Assembly (NCBI RefSeq): GCF_050314255.1
Contig: NZ_JBNPMZ010000002.1
Span: forward strand, 124,001-188,000
Length of the DNA stretch: 64,000 nucleotides
Origin: Claveliimonas sp034178805
GTDB lineage: Bacteria > Bacillota > Clostridia > Lachnospirales > Lachnospiraceae
Direction of reading: 5' to 3'
Both the position numbers and the translations under genes were made by a program. The notes below the pieces were generated by a model. The model worked only from the letters and a program-made list of their open reading frames with translations, searched no databases and was not told where the DNA came from. Every line of letters begins with the position of its first letter. Positions within the stretch are counted from its first letter, which is position 1. This document shows, one piece after another, positions 26,191 to 32,760 of this stretch.

Positions 26191-26620
26191 GATCAATCAC
26201 CTTCTTTCTGACATTTGGAAGATTTGACACATATCTCCCCATCTTCACGCAATGTCGTATGTTTTCAGACTGAGTACACCATTCAAGATTAGACGCATGA
26301 TTGTTGGAACGGTCTGCATCAATATGATTGACTATAGGTTTATTTTCAGGATTAGGTATAAATGCTTCTGCAACTAATCTATGAATGTATTTCTTTTTAC
26401 ATTTTCCCGATAAATCGTATAAATTTACCTTTCGATAACCATTCATTGAATAGCTTTTTAAAATTCCTTTCCTTCGTGAATTATTCTGAATCAAGGAATA
26501 CACGTTACCGTTTGTATCTACTTCATACAACCCCTCAAAGCCTTTAACTGCCACCCGGTTACAATCTTCTGTTTGGTCAAGAACCTTCTGTTGGTGTGGC
26601 ATAAAATGAACTACCTGCAT
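26183..26620 (-). CDS. NUMOD4-HNH homing endonuclease with a helicase-derived N-terminus
   Basis: The first 24 residues (MQVVHFMPHQQKVLDQTEDC then NRVA) are the start of an SNF2 helicase, not of an endonuclease. From residue 25 there is a NUMOD4 domain (VKGFEGLYEVDTNGNVYSL) and an HNH domain (IHRLVAEAFIPNPENKPIVN, HIDADRSNNHASNLEWCT). The gene ends CATGGATAA, whose ATG is the start of the downstream helicase, so the two are coupled. The element appears inserted into the helicase gene at the codon before YYLDMGLGKT. Confidence 0.88.
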   Translation of the reverse strand: MQVVHFMPHQQKVLDQTEDCNRVAVKGFEGLYEVDTNGNVYSLIQNNSRRKGILKSYSMNGYRKVNLYDLSGKCKKKYIHRLVAEAFIPNPENKPIVNHIDADRSNNHASNLEWCTQSENIRHCVKMGRYVSNLPNVRKKVIDHG

Positions 26621-26919
26621 ATGATTTTTGCAAGCACTGCGGCAAGATGTTTTTCAAATCTATCACATTCAGAATCAGGTTCATATTTAATCCCAAGTTC
26701 TTTCACAAGGTTGTCCATTGCCAAATCATAGGCATATTTAGCAAACGCATCATTAAGATCAGGATTTCTAAGCATTTCAAATTTCAAAAGACTTTTTGTT
26801 GATTCATCAACCACTTCCTGAGGTAACTCTTCACCACAAAAACGAACTGCTATATTTAGACTGTATTGAATTTTTTTATCAATGCATTTTTCCTTGATAA
26901 TGCTTATAACTCTATTCAT
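26611..26919 (-). CDS. Phage hypothetical protein
   Basis: A 102-aa helical protein (MNRVISIIKEKCIDKKIQYS...) with QEVVDESTKSLLKFEMLRNP and CDRFEKHLAAVLAKIICR. A clear AGAGGGGA ribosome site precedes the ATG. It overlaps the HNH gene start by 10 bases, so it was next to the original helicase start. I do not recognise the family. Confidence 0.55.
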   Translation of the reverse strand: MNRVISIIKEKCIDKKIQYSLNIAVRFCGEELPQEVVDESTKSLLKFEMLRNPDLNDAFAKYAYDLAMDNLVKELGIKYEPDSECDRFEKHLAAVLAKIICR

Positions 26920-26937
26920 AATTTCATCCCCTCTTTC

Positions 26938-27783
26938 TTATTTTTCCACCTTGATACCAGTACACTGTTCAAAGATTTCAGCATCAAAGTTTGGTATATC
27001 CTTAATAATGTTCTTATGATGTTCTGATAATCCATTCCACCACAGCTGACCACGTTCAGATTCATCAAGAATCTTCAAATAACCACCTGTTGTCTTGTAG
27101 GTTGGATTTGCCGCCTTTTCTTCATCCGTCATATCATATGAATAAACCCATTCAACAACATCCTTTGGAATACGATTCAACAAATACCTTGCATCTGAAC
27201 GCATCCAGTCGTTATAAGTCCAATCAGAAGGTTCATTGAACAGCATGATTTTCTGTTCAACAGTATTGAAACAGCCAGTATTAAAAGATGATTTGTTCCA
27301 GTCCCCGGTGTTGCGGTTCCCGGTGTTCCAGTCCCCGGTGTTCCAGTCCCCGGTGTTGCGGTTCCCGGTGTTGCAGTCCCCGGTGTTGCGGTTCCCGGTG
27401 TTCCAGTCCCCGGTGTTCCAGTCCCCGGTGTTGCGGTTCCCGGTGTTGCAGTCCCCGGTGTTGCAGAGACCCGTGCAATCTTTTCCTGTATTCACAATAC
27501 GCAACACTTCATCCCATGGAATTTCACGCACAATATGTATTTTATTGGTGCATGATTTTGTACCATCAGAATCCACGTCACCAAGTGCAATAACTTCCGC
27601 AACTTTATTTTCAGGATTGAACGGATAATAACTAAAACAGTCCGATGCTTTTTCACAAAAGTGAAAACCTCTATTACATGTTTCTGGCTTAACATCTTCT
27701 TCAAACGTCTTACCAACTTCATACTGAAAACCTCTACAAGTCCAGTCATGGTTGAACACTTTATATCCTTTTACTTCACTCAT
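26938..27783 (-). CDS. Pentapeptide-repeat protein with flanking domains
   Basis: A 281-aa protein. Residues 1-95 (EVKGYKVFNHDWTCRGFQYE, GFHFCEKASDCFSYYPFN, VAEVIALGDVDSDGTKSCTN) resemble the DUF7666-type domain found before such repeats. Residues about 100-172 are perfect pentapeptides NTG(D/N)(W/C/R). The C-terminal ~110 residues (FNEPSDWTYNDWMRSDARYL ...) form a second domain. Pentapeptide repeats fold as a right-handed quadrilateral beta-helix that can mimic DNA. The DNA of the repeat contains an exact 75-bp duplication (27301-27450), so length is likely variable. Function unknown. Confidence 0.75.
   Translation of the reverse strand: MSEVKGYKVFNHDWTCRGFQYEVGKTFEEDVKPETCNRGFHFCEKASDCFSYYPFNPENKVAEVIALGDVDSDGTKSCTNKIHIVREIPWDEVLRIVNTGKDCTGLCNTGDCNTGNRNTGDWNTGDWNTGNRNTGDCNTGNRNTGDWNTGDWNTGNRNTGDWNKSSFNTGCFNTVEQKIMLFNEPSDWTYNDWMRSDARYLLNRIPKDVVEWVYSYDMTDEEKAANPTYKTTGGYLKILDESERGQLWWNGLSEHHKNIIKDIPNFDAEIFEQCTGIKVEK
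27301..27450. repeat. Two exact 75-bp copies inside the pentapeptide gene
   Basis: Positions 27301-27375 and 27376-27450 are identical. Each is built of five 15-bp units of the type CCGGTGTT(C/G)C(A/G)GT(C/T)CC. The unit encodes one pentapeptide (NTGDW, NTGNR or NTGDC), so the array can grow or shrink in frame. Confidence 0.9.
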
Positions 27784-27785
27784 TT

Positions 27786-27965
27786 TTAATAACCCTCACT
27801 TTCTTTTATTACCATCCCCAGACGACCGACAATACCGATCTGCTTCAAATACTGGTAATATTCATCAGCCTGTTCTTCATCTACATCAAAACGATCACGA
27901 ATGTGTTTATTAGTTACACGCTTTTGTGCTTTCGCCCAATGTTCTAATTCGTCTGATCTATTCAT
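27786..27965 (-). CDS. Small helical phage protein, 59 aa
   Basis: Encodes MNRSDELEHWAKAQKRVTNK HIRDRFDV then DEEQADEYYQYLKQIGIVG and ends IKESEGY. The pattern of two helices and a turn (HIRDRFDVDEEQADEYYQYL) looks like a small winged-helix domain. Its ATG overlaps the stop of the upstream HTH gene (ATGA) and its end lies just before the pentapeptide gene. Probably a small DNA-binding protein; function not known. Confidence 0.6.
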   Translation of the reverse strand: MNRSDELEHWAKAQKRVTNKHIRDRFDVDEEQADEYYQYLKQIGIVGRLGMVIKESEGY

Positions 27966-28381
27966 ATTGCAACACCTTCAATCTCTGCAAATCGTTTTGC
28001 GTTGATGAAATAACACCAACGGTTTTCAGAAGTCTTGATTGCATAACCCCAAGGGAAAACCCCCTGCTGTAACCCTTTCCTGACTGTGTTGTGATTCATC
28101 TGCAATAACTTGGCAGCCTTTTCCACATCCAATCTTGGTATTACACCGTTTCTTACTTCTTTTGTCGGAAGCACAACCGTCTGACTATTGTCTTTTGTGA
28201 AATAGTCCTGATCAAGTCCAAGTGATACTGCAATATCACGCTGAACATCTTCTGACGGTATCTGCTTACCTGACAGGTACTGACTGACAGAACCTTTGCT
28301 TTTTCCAGTCATACCGCACACCTGACGTTGATTCAGGTGCAATTCCTGCATAGCTGTTTTCAGCTTTTCACTGAAATTCAT
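27962..28381 (-). CDS. HTH protein: XRE domain plus second DNA-binding domain
   Basis: This 139-aa protein has an N-terminal XRE helix-turn-helix (LNQRQVCGMTGKSKGSVSQY LSGKQIP) and a C-terminal segment with RLDVEKAAKLLQMNHNTVRK GLQQGVFPWG, a MerR/excisionase-type wing that is used in phage antirepressor and early regulator proteins. A 19-bp operator (28409-28427) identical to that of the main early promoter lies just upstream, so it is probably under repressor control. Could function as an early-gene regulator or excisionase. Confidence 0.75.
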   Translation of the reverse strand: MNFSEKLKTAMQELHLNQRQVCGMTGKSKGSVSQYLSGKQIPSEDVQRDIAVSLGLDQDYFTKDNSQTVVLPTKEVRNGVIPRLDVEKAAKLLQMNHNTVRKGLQQGVFPWGYAIKTSENRWCYFINAKRFAEIEGVAI

Positions 28382-28408
28382 AAATCACCATTCCTTTCTT
28401 AAAAGTTT

Positions 28409-28427
28409 TGTATCTTAAAAAGATACA
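28409..28427. promoter_or_regulatory. Repressor operator palindrome, copy 1
   Basis: The 19-bp palindrome TGTATCTT-AAA-AAGATACA is identical (as reverse complement) to 29928-29946 at the lytic promoter. It lies between the Cro-like gene and the next HTH gene. Probably bound by the repressor encoded at 30086-30475. Confidence 0.7.
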
Positions 28428-28429
28428 TT

Positions 28430-28636
28430 TTATGCAAAAAAAATTGCAATCACTTTCGTATCAGATAAATTATACCTTGATCTGATTTTACTGATTTCAC
28501 CCTGATTGAACTCTGCACCGTTTGTTTCGTTCATTTTTGCAGATAAAGACTGCTGTGAAATACCAAGTGCTTCTGCAAGCGTTGCATTCGTATCATCATG
28601 TAAAACCATTTCACTTCTAAGCAATTTTTTATTCAT
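28430..28636 (-). CDS. Cro-like HTH protein
   Basis: About 68 aa from the ATG at 28636 (GGTGG ribosome site; the start at 28648 would overlap it). Contains HDDTNATLAEALGISQQSLS AKMNE, a Xre/Cro-type helix-turn-helix, and ends RYNLSDTKVIAIFFA. Encoded early on the lytic strand opposite the CI-like repressor, hence a Cro-type regulator. The last codons run up to an operator palindrome. Confidence 0.7.
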   Translation of the reverse strand: MNKKLLRSEMVLHDDTNATLAEALGISQQSLSAKMNETNGAEFNQGEISKIRSRYNLSDTKVIAIFFA

Positions 28637-28847
28637 TCTTTCCACCACCTTCCATAGCTGCCGGGAACGGACTGTTGTTATACTGTCTCTGAATCCTTAC
28701 TCTGATTCTTCCACCGGGCAATTCTTCATATTTCAGCACATTAAACACCTGTTTCTTTGCAGTAATGCTTTCTGCATACCGATTACATTCATCAACGGTA
28801 TCAAATTCAAGCGTCAGATCAATACACCCTGCAATCACTTTTTTCAT
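28629..28847 (-). CDS. Small early phage protein
   Basis: About 72 aa from the ATG at 28847 (MKKVIAGCIDLTLEFDTVDE...), ending GGRIRVRIQRQYNNSPFPAA then MEGGGKNE. A GGAAGG site lies 10 nt before this ATG. It overlaps the Cro-like gene by 8 bases. The sequence resembles a compact beta/alpha fold; unknown function. Confidence 0.55.
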   Translation of the reverse strand: MKKVIAGCIDLTLEFDTVDECNRYAESITAKKQVFNVLKYEELPGGRIRVRIQRQYNNSPFPAAMEGGGKNE

Positions 28848-29182
28848 CAGCTTTTTACCTTCCTTTCTGGACAACAGCCCTTTTGTAAATGCTGCCTGTT
28901 ATGGGATGGTTTTTTAAATTCGGGAACAATACCAGTAAACCCTTATCAGATTTCACACTAAAATCTGCAAACTTGCTTTCCAACTATGGAATTTTTAAAG
29001 CGTTGCTTTCCATGAACCGCTGAACACTCTCACCTTAAAAGTGAACGAAACCTGTCAACCATCACATAACAGACAGCACTTAAAAAAGAACTGTTATCAT
29101 TATTTGACTTTTCTGATAACCTGCCATCATCAGACACCGGGCAGTCACCCCACGGCATGACGGTCATTTCTGACCGTTTCGG
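28848..29182. other. Gene-poor stretch in the early region
   Basis: About 335 bp between two small minus-strand ORFs. On the minus strand 29014 to 28860 contains only short open frames without good ribosome sites. Two inverted repeats are visible: GTTATCA...TGATAAC around 29092-29119 and ACGGTCA-TTTC-TGACCGT at 29160-29177 (no T-run). No gene can be supported. Confidence 0.5.
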
Positions 29183-29350
29183 CTAATCTGTCACTTTGTT
29201 GATATACTCGTACATCTCGTAATAATGTTCTCTCGTTATCTGATTTTGGACTTCGTAAAGTTGCCTATGCAAAAACACCCTAGCTTTACTTTTTTCAACC
29301 ATCATCCTTACAACAGCATCAACATAACCTTTTGTGAATTTTACTGTCAT
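29183..29350 (-). CDS. Small early phage protein, 55 aa
   Basis: Encodes MTVKFTKGYVDAVVRMMVEK SKARVFLHRQL then YEVQNQITREHYYEMYEYIN. Ribosome site GAGGTG lies 8 nt upstream of the ATG. Its start overlaps the stop of the preceding gene (ATGA). Helical, probably an early regulator or inhibitor, but no family is recognised. Confidence 0.6.
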   Translation of the reverse strand: MTVKFTKGYVDAVVRMMVEKSKARVFLHRQLYEVQNQITREHYYEMYEYINKVTD

Positions 29351-29544
29351 TTCAACATCACCTCTAATAAATTATCAACAACCCTTATATCCATAACCTT
29401 GCGTTGAGTGAGTTCATCGGTTTCTTCATGATCAAGATAGTATTCTGCATAATGTTCTGTACTAAATTTCATACCGTACATACAAATTATTAGCCTGATC
29501 ATAGTGTTTTGATCAATAGTCATTAAAATGTCATTTAACGTCAT
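29347..29544 (-). CDS. Small early phage protein, 65 aa
   Basis: The first gene on the leftward early transcript. MTLNDILMTIDQNTMIRLII CMYGMKF... followed by HYAEYYLDHEETDELTQRKV and MDIRVVDNLLEVMLK. Short early proteins with this kind of sequence occur in Firmicute phages; function unknown. It lies about 400 bp downstream of the lytic promoter (29952-29980). Confidence 0.6.
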   Translation of the reverse strand: MTLNDILMTIDQNTMIRLIICMYGMKFSTEHYAEYYLDHEETDELTQRKVMDIRVVDNLLEVMLK

Positions 29545-29927
29545 AGTCCTTACTTCCTTTCATTCCTTTGGTTTGGTTACCTGCTGCAACAGGTTCTTTG
29601 GAGTGGTCAGGTCAGTGGATGGGACTGACCTGACTTTGAAAAAAAATGCTGTTTGAAACAAGGTACTGTGTCCTCTCGCTCGTTGATTCTTCCGCTTAAC
29701 AGCTTCTTATGTAGGAGTAAAGTGCTGATTGGCTCAACCTATGGTTTTCGTGAACTACTTCCCAAACTGTGCTTTCTTGTCCTGCTGTTCATGCTTTCTT
29801 CAACTGCTTTACAGGGTTGCCTAATTCTTCACACGTTCCGTCTGATATATCCGTCAGCATAACTGCCATGTTACTTACGTGTAGCCCTCTCGGTTTACCC
29901 TGTTTATTCCTGCTTTCCTTGTTTCGA
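29545..29927 (-). other. Long untranslated leader of the lytic transcript
   Basis: About 380 bp from the lytic promoter to the first gene. It contains an 11-bp perfect hairpin (arms 29606-29616 and 29624-29634, GTCAGGTCAGT, loop GGATGGG) and an interrupted mini-ORF on the minus strand: ATG at 29869, 26 codons (MAVMLTDISDGTCEELGNPV KQLKKA), an in-frame TGA (29789-29791), then 30 more open codons to TAA (29696). No ribosome site of note precedes the ATG. It could hold an antitermination or attenuation structure. Confidence 0.5.
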
Positions 29928-29946
29928 TGTATCTTTTTAAGATACA
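29928..29946. promoter_or_regulatory. Repressor operator palindrome, copy 2
   Basis: The 19-bp palindrome TGTATCTTTTTAAGATACA lies right at the expected start point of the lytic promoter (-10 at 29952-29957). Half-site-like sequences AGATACA recur at 30001-30007 and 30052-30058 near the repressor promoter. Position and symmetry argue for CI-type repressor binding. Confidence 0.75.
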
Positions 29947-29951
29947 AGCAA

Positions 29952-29980
29952 AGTATAATTCACATTTGTTCAGTTGTCAA
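29952..29980 (-). promoter_or_regulatory. Lytic early promoter (minus strand)
   Basis: On the minus strand TTGACA, 17 bp, TATACT: an exact -35, consensus spacing and a near-consensus -10. The operator palindrome covers the start site. This is the PR-like promoter of the early operon. Confidence 0.85.
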
Positions 29981-30020
29981 TAGGTTTTTGAAACTTTTTT
30001 AGATACAAAATCAAAAATAA

Positions 30021-30049
30021 TTGATATTTAATCAAAAATATGTTAAAAT
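30021..30049 (+). promoter_or_regulatory. Repressor promoter (plus strand)
   Basis: TTGATA (30021-30026), 17 bp, TAAAAT (30044-30049), followed at once by an AGATACA half-site. It drives the repressor gene starting at 30086 and is probably autoregulated. Confidence 0.75.
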
Positions 30050-30085
30050 TAAGATACATTATAAATAAGAAAGGGGTGGATATGA

Positions 30086-30475
30086 ATGACAATGGGTGAA
30101 TACATTAAACAGCTTCGACTTGAACACGGATGGTCACAGGAAGAACTTGGTAAAAAAGTTGGTGTCAATCGTGCAGCAGTAAACAAGTGGGAACAGGGAA
30201 CCGTTGAAAATATCAAACGTTCTACAATCAAAGCACTATCATCTGTCTTTGGTGTTTCTCCATGTGATCTCATGAAATGGGATGAACCAAAAGAAACTGA
30301 AAAGAAGTTGAACATAGATGAACTTATTGAACAGTCATATGGAAAGAATGCTTCTGATATGCTTTCTTTATTTTTGAAACTGGATAATGTTGACCAACTA
30401 AGAATCATTGAAAGAATGGAAACTTTGCTTGATCAGGAAAAATATTCTATTCAAGAAGGGTTAAAGAACGCATAG
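30086..30475 (+). CDS. CI-like XRE repressor
   Basis: This 129-aa protein has an N-terminal XRE HTH (LRLEHGWSQEELGKKVGVNR AAVNKWEQG) and a C-terminal oligomerisation-like helix (DMLSLFLKLDNVDQLRIIER METLL). It lacks a LexA-type peptidase domain, so induction would need an antirepressor or another mechanism. It is transcribed opposite the lytic genes from a promoter flanked by operators, which identifies it as the lysogeny repressor. GGGGTGG ribosome site, spacing 6. Confidence 0.88.
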   Translation: MTMGEYIKQLRLEHGWSQEELGKKVGVNRAAVNKWEQGTVENIKRSTIKALSSVFGVSPCDLMKWDEPKETEKKLNIDELIEQSYGKNASDMLSLFLKLDNVDQLRIIERMETLLDQEKYSIQEGLKNA

Positions 30476-30515
30476 GAAATATTATTGTTGTAGACTTTAG
30501 AAAGGATGGTTGATC

Positions 30516-30995
30516 ATGGGATTTTTCAAAAGTAAGAAAGGCTCTGTTATCAGCGATTACTTCCAATTACAGGAAGATATTGCCGGATATTCAAAGGGGT
30601 ATATGTATGAAGTTACATTATATGATGATCACTTAGAAATTATACCTCTGTCAAAACAGAATAAACTTCTACTGAATTATAATCAAATTACTGATGTGTT
30701 CTATGGTGGGAAAACCGAACTGATTCAAAAACCAAAGTCTGTGATTGGCAGGGCTTTGGTTGGTGGTATGATCTTTGGTGGTACAGGTGCAGTAATAGGT
30801 GCTGTGTCCGGTACAGGAATGAAAACAGAAAAGAAAACACACCTATATTTCATTATAAGCTACACCAGTTCGGACGGTGAAGATAAGTATATTCAGTTTG
30901 AAGATACAAGAATGTACAAAGGTCTTAAGCTATCCAAAAAACTGAAAGAACTTGTACACATTGAATCAAAATCTACAGGTGACATTCAACTGTAG
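30516..30995 (+). CDS. Lysogeny-module protein with glycine-zipper segment
   Basis: 159 aa from the ATG at 30516 (AAAGGATG site). The first ~70 residues form a beta-rich PH-like domain (EVTLYDDHLEIIPLSKQNKL, YNQITDVFYGGKTELI). Residues about 80-103 are a glycine-zipper hydrophobic segment (GRALVGGMIFGGTGAVIGAV), then ISYTSSDGEDKYIQFEDTRM. It is co-oriented with the repressor and integrase, so it is probably expressed in the lysogen; it may be a membrane-associated exclusion or moron protein. No proof of this in the sequence. Confidence 0.65.
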   Translation: MGFFKSKKGSVISDYFQLQEDIAGYSKGYMYEVTLYDDHLEIIPLSKQNKLLLNYNQITDVFYGGKTELIQKPKSVIGRALVGGMIFGGTGAVIGAVSGTGMKTEKKTHLYFIISYTSSDGEDKYIQFEDTRMYKGLKLSKKLKELVHIESKSTGDIQL

Positions 30996-31008
30996 AGTTA
31001 CAGTTGGT

Positions 31009-31170
31009 TACGGTTACACTTAAATTCTATATTCTTATATTTTTACTTTTTTACAGCTTATTATTTTTTTATCATCAATGAAATATATAAGAACATCACA
31101 TGAACTGTAGACAACCGTAACAACAGCATTATAAACAAATTTTAAACCGTAACCTGTACCGTAACCATGT
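31009..31170. repeat. Iteron-like AT-rich element, copy 2
   Basis: The first 45 bp (31009-31053) are identical to 16274-16318. An inverted arm AACTGTAGACAACCGTAAC (31103-31121) corresponds to 16369-16387 with one change, at nearly the same distance (94 versus 95 bp). Further CCGTAAC copies follow to about 31170. Lies between the lysogeny protein and the integrase gene in the same orientation as copy 1. Confidence 0.75.
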
Positions 31171-31319
31171 GTAACAACTGTATAAAAGTTGACCCCAAAC
31201 TGTTGCAGCAGTTCAGGGTCAGATGATAACCAAACCAAAGGAATGAAATGATTTGGACTATGCAAACTCAATTATATCATTTCATTCCTTTAAATACAAT
31301 TAAGAAAGGAATGAATTTT

Positions 31320-32594
31320 ATGCAAGGTGGGGTAAGAAAAAGAGGTGCTACATGGTCATATTATTTTGACCTTGGCAAAGTTGACGGAAAACGTAAGAAG
31401 AAAGAAAAGGGCGGTTTCCGTACAAAGAAAGAAGCAGAAGCTGCACTTGCAGCAGCTATGAACGAATACAATAATGCAGGTCAGGTGTTTGAACCGTCTG
31501 AAATAACAGTTTCTGACTATCTTGATCAGTGGTATGAACTGTCATGCAAACTGAACCTGAAATATAATACCCAAGTTGGTTATTTACGCATTATTGAAGG
31601 TCACCTTAAACCAAAATTTGGGTCATATAAGCTGAAAGCAATCAATTCAGCGGTATTACAGGAATATGCAAACAGTCTGAAATTAAACGGTTATTCCAAA
31701 AGTCATATTGTTGGCATACTGACTGTATTTCAATCTGCACTGGACTATGCTATTGAACCGCTGCATTATATCAGCCAGAACCCTATGAAGTCAGTGAAGT
31801 TTCCGAAGGTAGAACGCAAGCCACGGGAACGCATTATATTGACGTTGGATGAATGGCAACAGATCATTGACCGCTTCACTGGAACCAGATACTTCATTCC
31901 TTTGATGATTGGTTTCTATACCGGGTTGCGTATTTCAGAAGCCTTTGCCCTGACTTGGGATGATATTGATTTTGAAAAAAGAACCTTGTCCGTAAATAAG
32001 CAGGTTGTAAAGCGTAACTTTGGTGCTGATGTGCGTAAGGTTGTTGAAAAGAAGGGAAAAAAAGAACAGCGTTCATCATGGTACTTCACCACACCAAAAA
32101 CAGAAGCATCTGCCAGAACAATTCCTTTCGGTGATACTCTCTATCAGGCATTGAAGCAGGAAAAAACCGAACAGATGAAGAATGAAATGAAGTATGGTGA
32201 ATTTTATACCATTCACGTTCTCAAAAAAGAAATTGATGAAAAAGGCAATGATATGTTCAGAATTGTACCTGTTCAGAAATGTGTGGAAAGTCAGTTGCAG
32301 CGTGTCCGGCTGATCTGCGTTGCTGAAAACGGTCAGTATACATCAACCGATTCTTTCAAGTATTGCAGCCGGGTGATTCACAGTGAAATGCAGCTTGCTT
32401 TTGATTATCACTCTTTGAGACATACCCATGCAACCATGTTGATTGAAGCAGGGGCACATGTAAAGAACGTTCAGGCAAGACTTGGACACACCAACATTGA
32501 AACCACATTGCAGACTTATGTGCATGATACTGAAAAGATGGGTGAACAGTCCGTTGCCTTGTTTGAACAGGCAGCCACCAGAAAATTGTCATAA
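31320..32594 (+). CDS. int: Tyrosine integrase
   Basis: 424 aa from the ATG at 31320 (AAGAAAGGA site). N-terminal AP2-like arm-binding part (MQGGVRKRGATWSYYFDLGK), a SAM-like core domain (ITVSDYLDQWYELSCKLNLK), and the catalytic domain with R in YTGLRISEAFALTW, HSLRHTHATM (H-x-x-R), ARLGHTN and the nucleophile in TLQTYVHDTEK. Tn916/phage-type integrase that recombines attP with attB. It ends 140 bp from the rRNA methyltransferase gene, marking the prophage edge. Confidence 0.95.
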   Translation: MQGGVRKRGATWSYYFDLGKVDGKRKKKEKGGFRTKKEAEAALAAAMNEYNNAGQVFEPSEITVSDYLDQWYELSCKLNLKYNTQVGYLRIIEGHLKPKFGSYKLKAINSAVLQEYANSLKLNGYSKSHIVGILTVFQSALDYAIEPLHYISQNPMKSVKFPKVERKPRERIILTLDEWQQIIDRFTGTRYFIPLMIGFYTGLRISEAFALTWDDIDFEKRTLSVNKQVVKRNFGADVRKVVEKKGKKEQRSSWYFTTPKTEASARTIPFGDTLYQALKQEKTEQMKNEMKYGEFYTIHVLKKEIDEKGNDMFRIVPVQKCVESQLQRVRLICVAENGQYTSTDSFKYCSRVIHSEMQLAFDYHSLRHTHATMLIEAGAHVKNVQARLGHTNIETTLQTYVHDTEKMGEQSVALFEQAATRKLS

Positions 32595-32601
32595 ATTAAA
32601 A

Positions 32602-32650
32602 AAAAGGGTTGAAATCCGCTGATTGTTCAGTGGTTCAACCCTTTTCTTTC
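32602..32650 (+). terminator. Terminator after integrase
   Basis: 12-bp arms 32602-32613 and 32634-32645 (AAAAGGGTTGAA) with a 20-nt loop, followed by a pyrimidine run CTTTC. Can act in both directions. Confidence 0.75.
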
Positions 32651-32673
32651 GTTCAGTATCAATTTTCAGAATT

Positions 32674-32760
32674 ACGGTGGCAAATCGGTGGCAAATAGAC
32701 TGAACATATTACGAAAAGCCTTGAAAAACCGCTTATTTCCGTGATAATAAACAAACTGTT
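32674..32760. other. Probable right attachment site region (attR)
   Basis: Two direct CGGTGGCAAAT copies (about 32674-32696) look like integrase arm sites. They lie between the integrase terminator and the 3' end of the rRNA methyltransferase gene (stop at 32733), where sequence changes from phage to host. The core would overlap the last codons of that gene. The other junction is outside the window, so the core cannot be defined here. Confidence 0.5.

Noticed and set aside
26183..26620. Group I intron or intein around the HNH gene
   Set aside because: No intein splicing motifs at the ends, and a fresh start codon with ribosome site follows the HNH stop, so splicing is not needed.
27300..27460. 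CRISPR array
   Set aside because: Repeats are 15 bp and contiguous without spacers and lie in a coding frame.
27236..27628. Cys/Ser/Pro-rich or Gln-rich frames over the pentapeptide gene
   Set aside because: Other-frame readings of the 15-bp repeat; only the minus frame with NTGDW units has flanking domains.
28860..29010. Open frame of about 42 codons on the minus strand starting at TTG
   Set aside because: No ribosome site and no ATG/GTG in a good position; could be real but cannot be supported.
29653..30002. Plus-strand ORFs between early genes and repressor
   Set aside because: They run across the lytic promoter, operator and leader; no ribosome sites and no protein-like pattern.
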